Assembly (NCBI GenBank): GCA_963749035.1
Contig: CAVVKW010000002.1
Coordinates: forward strand, 1,129,550 to 1,193,549
Length of the DNA stretch: 64,000 nt
Source: CAVVKW01 sp963749035
Lineage (GTDB): Bacteria; Verrucomicrobiota; Verrucomicrobiia; Chthoniobacterales; JAATET01
Reading direction: 5' to 3'
Numbering within the stretch: position 1 is the first letter of the stretch; each line of letters begins with the position of its first letter. The notes under the pieces are model-generated. The model saw only the letters and a list, made by a program, of their open reading frames with translations, had not been told where the DNA came from and searched no databases. Below are positions 18,253 to 26,447 of the stretch, in pieces. The translations under genes and the position numbers were made by a program.

Positions 18253-18440
18253 CGACAACTGGAAAGTGCAAGGGGTGAACGGAACGAATCCGCCTGACAG
18301 CTGAGGTCAGTCCAAGACGGCTCCGGGACTCTAAAAATCCAAATCAAATGCGTCTTCGCTTGTCTGCTGGTTCTCATCGCGATCTCGACGAACCGACAAT
18401 CCGGTTGCCAAAGTCAGCGGGTTTGGCGGTAGGTTTGGGA

Positions 18441-18866
18441 ATGATTTCGGCGCGACGACAATTTTTGGACTCATTCCTAGGTGCGATGGGAGCGGCGGAG
18501 ATTATCGAGTGCCTCGAGCGTGCCACTGAGATCCGCGGGACGCTTCGATTCGCGGAGGATTCCGAAGTGCTCGACCTCTCGGGAGACGAAGGCGAGCTCC
18601 AGGATTTTGCGTGGCTGGTGCGGGAAGAGGAGGCTCCGTCGCCGCTGGCCTACCGGATTGCGGAGGCGTTGCGGCAGTTTGAACTCCTGCACCTCAACAA
18701 ACTGCGGGTGTCGCGTGGGACGTTGCTCGAGATCATCCGGGAGAGCTCGGAGGAGGCGGTGGGTGACGGCGAGTTCGAGGCGGCGTTTGAAGAGGTGTTG
18801 GCCATCAAGGTGCCAATGATCGAAGATGGCACCGAAACGGAAGACGCGTTCTTCATTCAGGAATAG
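18441..18866 (+). CDS. Acidic hypothetical protein upstream of the YihY gene
   Basis: About 141 residues from ATG 18441, or 126 from ATG 18486 (MGAAEIIECLERATE); neither has a strong ribosome site, and the frame stays open further upstream to 18348. The protein is strongly acidic and mostly helical, with no membrane segment. I do not recognise it. Its stop is 8 bp before the YihY-family gene, so the two are almost certainly cotranscribed. The acidic, Leu-rich pattern suggests a cytoplasmic partner or adaptor, but that is speculation. Confidence 0.6.
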   Translation: MISARRQFLDSFLGAMGAAEIIECLERATEIRGTLRFAEDSEVLDLSGDEGELQDFAWLVREEEAPSPLAYRIAEALRQFELLHLNKLRVSRGTLLEIIRESSEEAVGDGEFEAAFEEVLAIKVPMIEDGTETEDAFFIQE

Positions 18867-18874
18867 CTACCGAG

Positions 18875-19819
18875 ATGGATCCTAAGTCGAATTCCGAGGA
18901 AGCACGGAGCGGGAAGGTCATTGGCCTCGCGAGGGAAGGCTGGACGATGATTCAGATGACCGCCCGGGAGTGGTGGGGAGACGAGATTTTTCGCTACGCG
19001 GCGGCGCTGGCGTTCTACACCATCTTTTCGCTCGCCCCGGTCCTGCTGATCGCGGTTGGCGCGGCCAGCGTGGTCGTCTCGCCGGACATCGCGACGGAGA
19101 AAATCGTCGCGGAGGTGGAGACCATGATTGGTCCGAAGGGGTCGGAGGCGGTTCGTGAGGTTATCCAAGCTTCCATGGGGCTGGGGTCGAGACCCTGGGC
19201 GATCGTCGTCGGCTTGGGGACGCTGGTGATCGGAGCGTCGGTCGTATTCGCGGAGCTTCAGTGTTCGCTGAACCGGATCTGGGACGTGGAACGAGACGCC
19301 AAACGCGGTGCGATCTTCAGTCTCGTGGCGGCGCGGGCGCGTTCTTTTGCCCTCGCAATCGGCGTGGGATTTCTTTTGCTCGTCTCGTTGATCGTGAGCA
19401 CGGTCATTTCCTGGCTTCAGGGTCATCTCGACGCCGCGATGCCGAGCGTGCCGTGGCTGTGGGTCGGCGCGAACATCGTGGCTTCGTTTCTGGTCGCCGC
19501 GTTGCTCTTCGCCATGATTTACCGCTTGTTGCCGGACGTGCGGTTGAAGTGGAGCGAGGTGACGGTCGGAGCCATGGTGACGGCAGGCCTCTTTACCGTC
19601 GGCAAATTTGCGATCGGGATCTACCTCGGGCGCACCGCCATCGGCAGCGCGTTCGGAGCCGCAGGGTCCTTCGTCGTGCTCCTTTTTTGGGTCTATTATT
19701 CCGCTTTGATCTGCTTCTTCGGTGCGGAATTCACGCAAGTCTTTGCCCGGCGTCACGGGGCGGGGATTCGGCCGCTTCCGCACGCTCGTAGGGTCGGCCG
19801 GAAAGCGGACCAGAAGTAA
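18875..19819 (+). CDS. YihY/BrkB-family inner-membrane protein
   Basis: A 314-residue membrane protein with the family hallmarks: an N-terminal RYAAALAFYTIFSLAPVLLI segment, an amphipathic loop with SVVFAELQCSLNRIWDV, and a C-terminal GSFVVLLFWVYYSALICFFG helix ahead of an E-F-T motif (GAEFTQVFARRHG). About six transmembrane helices are visible. Members were once mis-annotated as ribonuclease BN; their function is not settled, with lipid or solute transport proposed. It follows the acidic protein gene by 8 bp. Confidence 0.9.
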   Translation: MDPKSNSEEARSGKVIGLAREGWTMIQMTAREWWGDEIFRYAAALAFYTIFSLAPVLLIAVGAASVVVSPDIATEKIVAEVETMIGPKGSEAVREVIQASMGLGSRPWAIVVGLGTLVIGASVVFAELQCSLNRIWDVERDAKRGAIFSLVAARARSFALAIGVGFLLLVSLIVSTVISWLQGHLDAAMPSVPWLWVGANIVASFLVAALLFAMIYRLLPDVRLKWSEVTVGAMVTAGLFTVGKFAIGIYLGRTAIGSAFGAAGSFVVLLFWVYYSALICFFGAEFTQVFARRHGAGIRPLPHARRVGRKADQK

Positions 19820-19905
19820 AGCAGCCCGATGCCGCAACGGCTACGGGCTCAAGTCGGGAGACGAGCCAAACGTTGTGCCTTCGGGAGCCGCGAGGCCGCC
19901 GTGGC

Positions 19906-20871
19906 TTAGAGGAGGTCATCGATCAACTTTCTCAAGGAGTCCGGAGCTTCAAGGGGACCGAGAGAGCCGAGGGGTGGGGTGGAGATGACTTCGCAGCGCG
20001 AAATCGCGGCGCGAAGAGTCTCCGGGAATCCTGCGGCAAATCGGTTGGAAGGTTCCGGCCAGAGGATGGTGACGGGTTGGGTGACTTTGGTCAGGTGGAC
20101 GCGGATATCGTAGAGCAGCCGCCCACGCAGGAAGGCGATGATCGCTCGCTCGGCTCCGTATTGCGCGGCGCAGGTCGTGATGATGTCGACGACTTCCTCG
20201 GTGGCAAACTTGGGCTCGGTGAACCCAAATTGGGCCGCCCATTTCTGAATGAAGGGTTTCCGGGCGAAGTAGTTTTTGTAAACGAACGCGTTCAACCCGG
20301 GGACGGCTGCGAGCGTGCTGATACCGCGGGGGAGTTTCCGCAGGGTGGCTTCGAGACTAACGGGGGCGTAGAGCACAAGCCGGTTGACGAGATCGGGATG
20401 CTCGGCGGCGAGGCGGAGGGCAACGGCCGAGCTGACCCCCGAGGCGACGAGCGTCGCGCGGCGGCGAGGGGTCAGCGCCCGGATGAGCTCGGCGAGTGCG
20501 AGCGAGTGGCTGCCGGTGTCGAGGCCGGGATCGGGCCGTTCGGATTCGCCAAATCCGATGAGATCCGGCGCGATCACGGTCCGGTCGTTGGCGAAAGCGG
20601 GATAGACCCGCGACCATTCGAAAGACGAAGCGCCGGGGTGGATGCCGTGGAGAAAGATCAGCGGATCTCCGGACCCGGACACGTGATAGACGATCTCGCC
20701 GACGCTGGTCTGAACGACGCGGGTGGCGAAAACGGCCGGTGAGATGGTTTCTGGAATTGGCTGGCGGGAGGCGCGTTGCATCCGGTAGCGCACGGCTACG
20801 GCCAGGGTGCCCAACAATCCGACGCCGAGGCCAACGCCCAAGGCTGGCTTTTTCTGAAAGGGGTTACGCAC
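19906..20871 (-). CDS. Alpha/beta-hydrolase fold protein, catalytic histidine apparently missing
   Basis: A 321-residue protein with an N-terminal hydrophobic segment (residues 9-27, possible membrane anchor). An alpha/beta-hydrolase core follows: FLHGIHPG (oxyanion region), the nucleophile elbow GVSSA with Ser147, and a cap region. Close to the C terminus, family members normally have a G-H-x-x-x-x-E motif carrying the catalytic His. Here the aligned stretch reads LGSLGPLEAPD, placing Ser303 where His is expected; the DNA on that stretch was checked. The enzyme may be inactive, or another residue may serve. Substrate unknown. The gene is a single unit between unrelated neighbours. Confidence 0.82.
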   Translation of the reverse strand: MRNPFQKKPALGVGLGVGLLGTLAVAVRYRMQRASRQPIPETISPAVFATRVVQTSVGEIVYHVSGSGDPLIFLHGIHPGASSFEWSRVYPAFANDRTVIAPDLIGFGESERPDPGLDTGSHSLALAELIRALTPRRRATLVASGVSSAVALRLAAEHPDLVNRLVLYAPVSLEATLRKLPRGISTLAAVPGLNAFVYKNYFARKPFIQKWAAQFGFTEPKFATEEVVDIITTCAAQYGAERAIIAFLRGRLLYDIRVHLTKVTQPVTILWPEPSNRFAAGFPETLRAAISRCEVISTPPLGSLGPLEAPDSLRKLIDDLL

Positions 20872-20964
20872 TCTGCTGAGGAGTGATTGCCCCGGCGGCG
20901 GAAGAGGGCAAGCGGGAAAACGTTTTCCGGAGCCGAAATGATCCGCCGGCGGTCGTAAACTGGC

Positions 20965-21783
20965 TCAAATCGCGAGCGTTGCCTGAACTTCGCGAGCCGG
21001 TGGTCCCAAGCGGACCGAGGGGCCGATCGTTTCTTGAACACTGCAATGAACGGCGACGTCGGATCTGTCGCTGCTGACGAGCGCTCCGGTGATCGCCGCG
21101 GTGGCGAGATCGGGGGTGTTGCAGTCGCGGCTGAGGTGGCCGATGAAAACGTGTCGAAGGCGGTCGGTGGTGCAATCGCTGACGACTTGTGCGGCGGCCG
21201 CGTTGGAGAGGTGGCCGTGGCGGGAGAGGATGCGCTGTTTGACGGACCACGGGCGACGCTCGTCTTTTGCCAGCAAGTCCTCGTCGTGATTGGTCTCGAC
21301 GAAGAGCGCGTCGGCGTGCCGGAGGCGCTCGAGGATCGCCGGGGTCGTGTGGCCCAGATCGGTGACGAGCCCGAAGGTCGCGGTGGCGTTGTGAACGAGA
21401 AACCCGACGGGTTCGACGGCGTCGTGGGGAACGGAAAACGATTCGATCGTGCAGTCACCGATCGAAAAGGAAGCCTTCGAAAAATAGCGCCAGTGGCGGT
21501 GGTTGCCGAGTGGGCCGGAGCTGAGAGCGGTCGCGGTCATCCGATTTGCAAAGAGCGGAATGTCGGTCTTGGCGCAGAGCACGTTCAGAGCGCCGGTATG
21601 GTCGCCATGTTCGTGGGTGAGGAGGATCCCATCCAGCGATTCCGGAGTCACGTGGCACGCGGAAAGGCGCTCGCGGAGTCGACGAGCGCTGAGTCCGGCG
21701 TCGATCAAGAGCGTCGTGGTGCCACAACGGACGAGGACACTATTGCCCGCGCTCCCGCTAGCCAGAACCGTGATCTCAAGCAT
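20965..21783 (-). CDS. MBL-fold metallo-hydrolase, WalJ/YycJ-like
   Basis: A 272-residue metallo-beta-lactamase-fold protein. The N terminus reads ITVLASGSAGNSVLV, characteristic of the YycJ/WalJ group, followed by LIDAGLSARRL and the metal motif LLTHEHGDHTGAL (H-x-H-x-D-H). A later FVETNHDEDLL segment and RHVFIGHLSRDCNTP supply further ligands. In Gram-positive bacteria WalJ is tied to cell-wall/cell-division control and has 5'-3' exonuclease-like relatives; the role in this organism is unknown. The ATG start lies immediately beside an (AAATGAG)n tract that occupies its promoter region. Confidence 0.9.
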   Translation of the reverse strand: MLEITVLASGSAGNSVLVRCGTTTLLIDAGLSARRLRERLSACHVTPESLDGILLTHEHGDHTGALNVLCAKTDIPLFANRMTATALSSGPLGNHRHWRYFSKASFSIGDCTIESFSVPHDAVEPVGFLVHNATATFGLVTDLGHTTPAILERLRHADALFVETNHDEDLLAKDERRPWSVKQRILSRHGHLSNAAAAQVVSDCTTDRLRHVFIGHLSRDCNTPDLATAAITGALVSSDRSDVAVHCSVQETIGPSVRLGPPAREVQATLAI

Positions 21784-21793
21784 GGCTCGAGCT

Positions 21794-21836
21794 TAATGAG
21801 AAATGAGAAATGAGAAATGAGAAATGAGAAATGAGA
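21794..21836. repeat. AAATGAG heptamer tandem repeat
   Basis: Five perfect AAATGAG units start at 21801 and are preceded by one imperfect unit at 21794. A shorter, diverged run of the same kind occurs at about 27540-27560, upstream of prfA. The tract sits in the upstream region of the WalJ-like gene, where slippage could alter promoter spacing. Confidence 0.9.
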
Positions 21837-22320
21837 GCACCGGAGCCTGGGAAGGCTCGGGGCAGCCTACTCCGGCTCTGCGGAGTAGCCCGAAGGGCGA
21901 GACGAGCGGGAGCGAGCGAGGCAAATGAGAGCACCGGAGCCTGGGAAGGCTCGGGGCAGCCTACTCCGGCTCTGCGGAGTAGCCCGAAGGGCGAGACAAC
22001 GGAGCCGACGGGAGTCGAGCGACATCGCCTACCGAAAGGTAGCCCACAGGGCGGAGGAGCGGGAGCGACGACGGCAACCGGGAGCGAGCGAGGCAAATGA
22101 GAGCACCGGAGCCTGGGAAGGCTCGGGGCAGCCTACTCCGGCTCTGCGGAGTAGCCCGAAGGGCGAGACAACGGAGCCGACGGGAGTCGAGCGACATCGC
22201 CTACCGAAAGGGTAGCCCGCAGGGCGGAGGAGCGGGAGCGACGACGGCAACCGGGAGCGAGCGAGGCAAATGAGAGCACCGGAGCCTGGGAAGGCTCGGG
22301 GCAACCTACTTTGGCAAAGC
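21831..22320. repeat. Array of hairpin-rich repeat units (94-bp and 172/173-bp periods)
   Basis: The same block begins at 21831, 21925, 22097 and 22270, giving periods of 94, 172 and 173 bp; the last copy diverges after about 40 bp. Every full unit contains two stem-loops, GAGCC/GGCTC and CTACTCCG/CGGAGTAG. The long units add a third segment with CTACC/GGTAG. The translated frames across this block are artefacts of the repeat. The array fills the gap between the WalJ-like and metzincin genes and looks like an intergenic palindromic-repeat family rather than an insertion sequence. Confidence 0.9.
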
Positions 22321-22390
22321 GACACAAACGGATTTGGACGCCGACCGGAAGCGGAGTAGGCGAGTCTGGATAGAGGTCTGGCCGGTGGGA

Positions 22391-24115
22391 TCAGCGTTTT
22401 CTGATCACCTTGACCTTGGCGGGGCGGGAACGGAGGCCGCTCGCGTCGGTCGCGAAGACCTTGATGGTGGTGCGGCGCTTTTTCAGCTTCACCTTGAACT
22501 TCCACCGGTCGGTGCCTCGAGCCGTTCGAACGCCGCGGATACCGCTGGCGCGATAGGTGACGCTGGTCACGCCGACGTTGTCAGCCGCGATGCCACGAAT
22601 CGGGATTTTGCGACGCTTGGTTTTAATGCGATTCTTGGTCTTGGCCTTGATGGTCGGCCGGAGGCCGTCGGCGCCACTGCCGCCGCCGCGAAACGCCGCG
22701 AGGAGAGGTGCCGTCTGGCGCACCGTCGCGGCGTTGTTCGCAACGTTGGTTCCGGTGGGGGAGCCAAAGTAGGTTAGCTCCGGAGCGGAGAAGTAGAGAA
22801 TGCGGCTGTCTGCTCCGGTCCGGGAGCGATCGGAGACGCTGGCGACAGCTGTGACGTAGGATCTCCCGCTCGGGACCGTAAGAAGGTGGGCGAAGGAGTC
22901 TGTCGACCACGCGATCGGGGTGCCAGTGTAGCCGCTGCGAAGGTGGCGGCAACCGTGATTGTGCCCGATCTCGTGAACGAAGGTGTCCGTGGGGTTCTGG
23001 GCTCGGATGACGTTGAAAGCGTTCTTGAATCCGACGTTGGCCGGAAAGTTAAGGTTCGCCTTGCCACCACCAACGGAATTTTCGATCCAGAGGGACACGA
23101 TGTCGGCTTGGACGGCTTCGCGAGTGGCGTGGACACCATCGATCTTGCCATCCGTGGTCGCCCGGATCTCGTCGAGGGCTCGCTGAAGATTCTCGCCGGT
23201 GGGGTAGGGATAGTCGATCGGAGTAACGAGGACTGCGCGCAGGGTCATTGGGACGTTTGAATTCGCGTAGGCGACGTTCGTAGCGGCGACGGCGTCTGCG
23301 ATTTTCGCGCGGATGTCGCCGTCGTCGGCGGGATTGCCGGGAGCCCCGCCGAGAACGACGCGGGCCTGATCGTTGTAGTAAATCAAGACATCCTGCACCG
23401 CTGCTCCGACTGCCTTGAGCTGCGTGCCGGGAGGTAGCCCGGGCGGCAAAACGGGGTCAGGGTCATTCGAGAGCCCATCGGCCTCGGCGTCCGATAACTT
23501 GTGGCCATGGTCGTGGGTGGAACAAGGGAGGGTGTCGGCGGCGGTCAACTTGCGAACCCGAAGTTTTTCGCCGCTCCGTGAGATCTCGAAATTTCCGTAT
23601 TCGGTGCCGGTGAGCGAAGCATACAGTGCTCCGTCGTGGCGGCTGATGATTGCCTTGCCGAAGGTCTGACCTGGCAGGTCCGCAACGAGCGTATGGGTAT
23701 CCGAGTCGGGACTCGAGGTTAGCTCGATGCGGGCCGCGAAGGTGATGCCGGGAAAGGGGGTGATGGTGAAACGATCACCCTCATCCAGCTGATCGAGGTC
23801 GGCATGGTGAAAGATTTCGGACGCGGGGGCGATGCGGTCTGGCGTCGGAATGTTCGGCGTTGGGCGAGAGGCGATCGATGCGGTGCTCGTGGACGGCTGA
23901 CTCTGGCGGGTGGGAACGGCTGCCGCGGCGGTGGGGCGACCACTGCCGGAGTGAGCGAGCCGGTCGACCCGTTCAGGTGGTTGGTTCTCAACCGTTGGTT
24001 TGACGGTGGGGACTTGTTCACCGGTTTGCCCACCGGGCCCGGGCAGAAAAACGGCGGTCCCGATCGCCAGCGCGGTGCTGCCGGTCAGCGCGAGAAGGAA
24101 GGTGGATTTTCGCAT
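22391..24115 (-). CDS. Secreted metzincin-type zinc metalloprotease
   Basis: A 574-residue exported protein. A signal or anchor segment (residues 5-25) is followed by a Pro/Thr/Ser-rich linker and a pro-region with SCSTHDHGH-like residues near 200. The protease domain has the complete metzincin motif HEIGHNHGCRH (residues 381-391: three zinc-ligand His plus the catalytic Glu). The layout recalls peptidyl-Asp metallopeptidases (M72) and other reprolysin-like secreted enzymes. The last 110 residues, after GGGSGADG, form a very basic Ig-like domain (TIKAKTKNRIKTKRRKIPI) that may bind a polyanionic surface. The substrate is unknown. Confidence 0.88.
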   Translation of the reverse strand: MRKSTFLLALTGSTALAIGTAVFLPGPGGQTGEQVPTVKPTVENQPPERVDRLAHSGSGRPTAAAAVPTRQSQPSTSTASIASRPTPNIPTPDRIAPASEIFHHADLDQLDEGDRFTITPFPGITFAARIELTSSPDSDTHTLVADLPGQTFGKAIISRHDGALYASLTGTEYGNFEISRSGEKLRVRKLTAADTLPCSTHDHGHKLSDAEADGLSNDPDPVLPPGLPPGTQLKAVGAAVQDVLIYYNDQARVVLGGAPGNPADDGDIRAKIADAVAATNVAYANSNVPMTLRAVLVTPIDYPYPTGENLQRALDEIRATTDGKIDGVHATREAVQADIVSLWIENSVGGGKANLNFPANVGFKNAFNVIRAQNPTDTFVHEIGHNHGCRHLRSGYTGTPIAWSTDSFAHLLTVPSGRSYVTAVASVSDRSRTGADSRILYFSAPELTYFGSPTGTNVANNAATVRQTAPLLAAFRGGGSGADGLRPTIKAKTKNRIKTKRRKIPIRGIAADNVGVTSVTYRASGIRGVRTARGTDRWKFKVKLKKRRTTIKVFATDASGLRSRPAKVKVIRKR

Positions 24116-24233
24116 CGCAACAGTAGTCTAGCAATTTGATGGCGACCTGGCAAATCAGGTGGCGGTCGAGATGGCGATAGGGCGAATGCTTTTGCAGTCG
24201 GAGCTGGAGCGGACTATTGGTGCGGGCGTTGTG

Positions 24234-25046
24234 ATGAAGAAAATTCTCGTGGGTCTGGTTGCCGTCGTTTTTGCGTCATCTTCGGGGGCGCAGGAGGCGC
24301 CGACGGATAATCGCTACGACGTGGTGGGGAAGATCTTTCAGCCGTTTTGGAGCGTTCTGCTGGCGGGTGGCGAGGGGCGTGACAAGGCGGCGTCGTTACA
24401 GATCGTGATGCGCGAGGTGACGGGGCGGCTGCCGAAGGAGTTCGAGGGGGGGACGCTCGACGCGGCGATCCAGTTTCCGGACAAGGTGAAGCTGATCGCG
24501 CCGGTGCTCGGGGAGCGGATGACGGTGTGTCGGAGCGGCGACAAGGTGTGGGCGGTGCCGGGGGCGAAGATCGAGTATTTGCTGAAGCAGTTCGCGGGGA
24601 AGCTGCCACCTCCGACGGAGAAGGCAAATACGCCGTTGTTCTTGCCGATCACGGCTCAGCAGGCCGTGTTTCTGCCAGCGTTGTTCGTGATGGAGGAGGA
24701 AAAGATCTTCGAAGAATTGAATGGCGAGCAGACTCGGGTGTTATCCGGGGGATTGATGCCGGAGCTGGCGAAGGCGGCGAAGGCGGAGGATTTCCGAGCG
24801 TCCGTTTGGGTTGCGTCGGGTTACCTGCCGCGACAGATCAAGGTGGTGCAGAAGGATTTCACCGCCACGGTGGGAATCGAGAATCTGGTTTTTGCGCCGG
24901 CGTTGGCTCCGTCCGTTTGGGCGCCCCCGGAGGGTGAAACCGACGTCTATTGGACGACGCCTGACGTTCTCGAGCAGCTTCTCTTCGTGCTTATGAATTC
25001 CGTCCAGAGCAAGGAAGGCGAAGAGCCTTGGATGAAGGTGCGCTGA
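24234..25046 (+). CDS. Exported hypothetical protein
   Basis: Starting at ATG 24234 gives a good signal peptide (MKKILVGLVAVVFASSSGAQ), so I prefer this over an upstream in-frame codon at 24159. The mature part of about 250 residues has repeated strand-like segments (AIQFPDKVKLIAPVLGERMT; DKVWAVPGAKIEYLLKQF; RASVWVASGYLPRQIKVV). These distantly recall periplasmic lipoprotein-carrier or outer-membrane-sorting folds. I cannot assign a family with confidence. It is monocistronic, followed by a hairpin and then a convergent lipoprotein gene. Confidence 0.75.
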   Translation: MKKILVGLVAVVFASSSGAQEAPTDNRYDVVGKIFQPFWSVLLAGGEGRDKAASLQIVMREVTGRLPKEFEGGTLDAAIQFPDKVKLIAPVLGERMTVCRSGDKVWAVPGAKIEYLLKQFAGKLPPPTEKANTPLFLPITAQQAVFLPALFVMEEEKIFEELNGEQTRVLSGGLMPELAKAAKAEDFRASVWVASGYLPRQIKVVQKDFTATVGIENLVFAPALAPSVWAPPEGETDVYWTTPDVLEQLLFVLMNSVQSKEGEEPWMKVR

Positions 25047-25071
25047 CGAGCGTCGTCTTAAGAGAAGTTAG

Positions 25072-25090
25072 CGGGTTCGTCGGACCCGCC
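25072..25090. terminator. GC-rich hairpin between convergent genes (REP-like)
   Basis: GCGGGTTC at 25072-25079 pairs with GGACCCGC at 25083-25090 across a 3-nt loop. It lies 26 bp after the exported-protein stop and touches the end of the lipoprotein gene. A close relative stands at 32362-32380. It may act as a bidirectional terminator, but no T-run follows. Confidence 0.5.
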
Positions 25091-25492
25091 CTACCGGGCA
25101 AAGGTGCCGTCGCGGCGGACGGAGACTTCGATGGGGCCGGTTTCGTTACCGATCAGACGGGTTGGCGTGAGGACGTTGGAGAACCACGTTTTGCCGTGGA
25201 CGGTGATCTGGGCGAGGAGGATGGTCGGGTCCGGGGATTGCGGGTCGGGCAGCTCGAACGAGATCGGGAACTTGCCGGAAATCGGAATGGTTTTGCTCGC
25301 TAGAGACGGAGCGTCGCTGGCGACGGACGGATCGGGGGCGAGGACGAGGGTCAGCCGGGCGGACGGTGGGAGGGTGAATCCCGCCGGTGACGTGACGGTG
25401 CCTCGCAGCGTGCGGTTCTTCGTCGAGGCGGGCGGTGTCGCGCAGCCGATTAGGGCTGACGCGATGGCGAGGGTGAGGAGTAAGCGGGTCAT
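25091..25492 (-). CDS. YbaY/YscW-family lipoprotein
   Basis: A 133-residue protein with a type-II signal peptide (LTLAIASALIGCA, lipidated Cys17). It is followed by a small beta-sandwich domain typical of the YbaY/YscW family (LRGTVTSPAGFTLPPSARL; FPISFELP; LAQITVHGKTWF). Family members are small envelope lipoproteins; YscW helps secretins assemble, while the chromosomal YbaY role is unclear. Lgt, encoded earlier in the window, would modify it. It is 9 bp downstream of prmC on the same strand and may be cotranscribed with it. Confidence 0.85.
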   Translation of the reverse strand: MTRLLLTLAIASALIGCATPPASTKNRTLRGTVTSPAGFTLPPSARLTLVLAPDPSVASDAPSLASKTIPISGKFPISFELPDPQSPDPTILLAQITVHGKTWFSNVLTPTRLIGNETGPIEVSVRRDGTFAR

Positions 25493-25501
25493 TCTGGAAT
25501 T

Positions 25502-26338
25502 CTACTTCGGTAATCGGGCACTGACGAATCGGTCGATGCCGCTGAGGTCGGAGTGGGCTCGGGCCTGCATAAATCCGGCGGTGGTGACGAGTTCCACGAC
25601 ACGTTCGGCCTGGTCGTGACCGAGCTCGAGGAAAAGGTGGCCACCGGCGAGGAGGCGCTCAGGAGCGAGGGCGACGAGGTGGCGGATGGGATCGAGGCCG
25701 TCGGGTCCGCCGTCCAGCGCGGCGACCGGATCGTGGTGGACTTCGCGGGCGAGTCCGGGCAGATCAGCGGCGGGGATGTAGGGGAGGTTGGCGACGATGA
25801 CTTCGTAGCGATCGTCCCCGGGCGGCAGGAGATCGGTTTCGTGGAAGGTAACGTTGCCGGCGGAGAGGCGGGCGGCGTTTTCGCGGGCAAGAGCGAGGGC
25901 GTCGGGTGAGAGGTCGGTGGCGTGGACCGCGGTATCGGGCCAAGCGAGGCCGAGCGTGATGGCGATGATTCCGCTGCCGGTGCCGACGTCGATCAGAGTT
26001 TTTGGTTGAGAGTCGAGAGTGGAGAGGACGAGTTCGACGAGGTGTTCGGTTTCCGGGCGGGGGATGAGGGCGCGGGTGTCGGAGAGGAATTCGTGGCCGT
26101 GGAATTCGCTCGTGCCGAGAAGGTGCTGAAGCGGACGGCCTTCGCTGCGGTGGCGGACGAGGTCACGGAGTGGGGCGCGCTCGGCCTCGCTGAGGGGGCG
26201 GTCGAATTCGAGGTAAAGGTCGAGACGCTTTTTGCCGAGACTGTGCGCGAGGAGGTGCTCGGCGTTCAGGCGGGGAGACTCGATGCCCTTTTTCCCGAGG
26301 TAGGACGCGGCGGCGTTGAGGACTTCGAGCGTGGTCAT
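25502..26338 (-). CDS. prmC: Peptide-chain release factor N5-glutamine methyltransferase
   Basis: Methylates the Gln of the GGQ motif in release factors, raising termination efficiency. The 278-residue protein has the helical N-terminal domain, the linker motif IPRPETE (91-97), the SAM-binding DVGTGSG (116-122), and the glutamine-binding N-x-P-Y motif present as NLPY (183-186). The second residue is Leu rather than the common Pro; many homologues show this. It lies just downstream of prfA, separated by a MITE-like element, the classic prfA-prmC pairing. Confidence 0.95.
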   Translation of the reverse strand: MTTLEVLNAAASYLGKKGIESPRLNAEHLLAHSLGKKRLDLYLEFDRPLSEAERAPLRDLVRHRSEGRPLQHLLGTSEFHGHEFLSDTRALIPRPETEHLVELVLSTLDSQPKTLIDVGTGSGIIAITLGLAWPDTAVHATDLSPDALALARENAARLSAGNVTFHETDLLPPGDDRYEVIVANLPYIPAADLPGLAREVHHDPVAALDGGPDGLDPIRHLVALAPERLLAGGHLFLELGHDQAERVVELVTTAGFMQARAHSDLSGIDRFVSARLPK

Positions 26339-26352
26339 CGAGCGAACGTTTT

Positions 26353-26447
26353 AGACAGGATTTACAGGATTAACTTGATTTAAGGAGGAGGACGCCGCCG
26401 AAGGCGCGTGAACAGGAATAATCCTGAGAATCTTGTGAATCCTGTCT
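26353..26447. mobile_element. MITE-like element with 19-bp terminal inverted repeats
   Basis: The ends form an imperfect inverted repeat: AGACAGGATTTACAGGATT at 26353 and its near-complement AATCTTGTGAATCCTGTCT ending at 26447. The 95-bp unit has no coding capacity. It fills the prfA-prmC gap, and its outer end overlaps the TAG stop of prfA (26446-26448). GACAGGATTTACAGGATT-type sequences are widespread in Verrucomicrobia, to my knowledge; how they move is not established here. Confidence 0.7.

Noticed and set aside
18348..18440. N-terminal extension of the acidic protein and an overlapping hydrophobic frame (CVFACLLVLIAIST)
   Set aside because: The extension has a composition unlike the rest of the protein, and the hydrophobic frame lacks a start codon; probably insertion-junction sequence.
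21831..22215. Open frames over the repeat array starting MRAPEPGKARG
   Set aside because: They repeat exactly with the DNA repeat units, run in several frames and strands, and have no ribosome site; they are shadows of the repeat, not genes.
21831..22320. CRISPR array
   Set aside because: The repeats are long, the intervening sequence is itself repeated rather than unique, and no cas gene is present.
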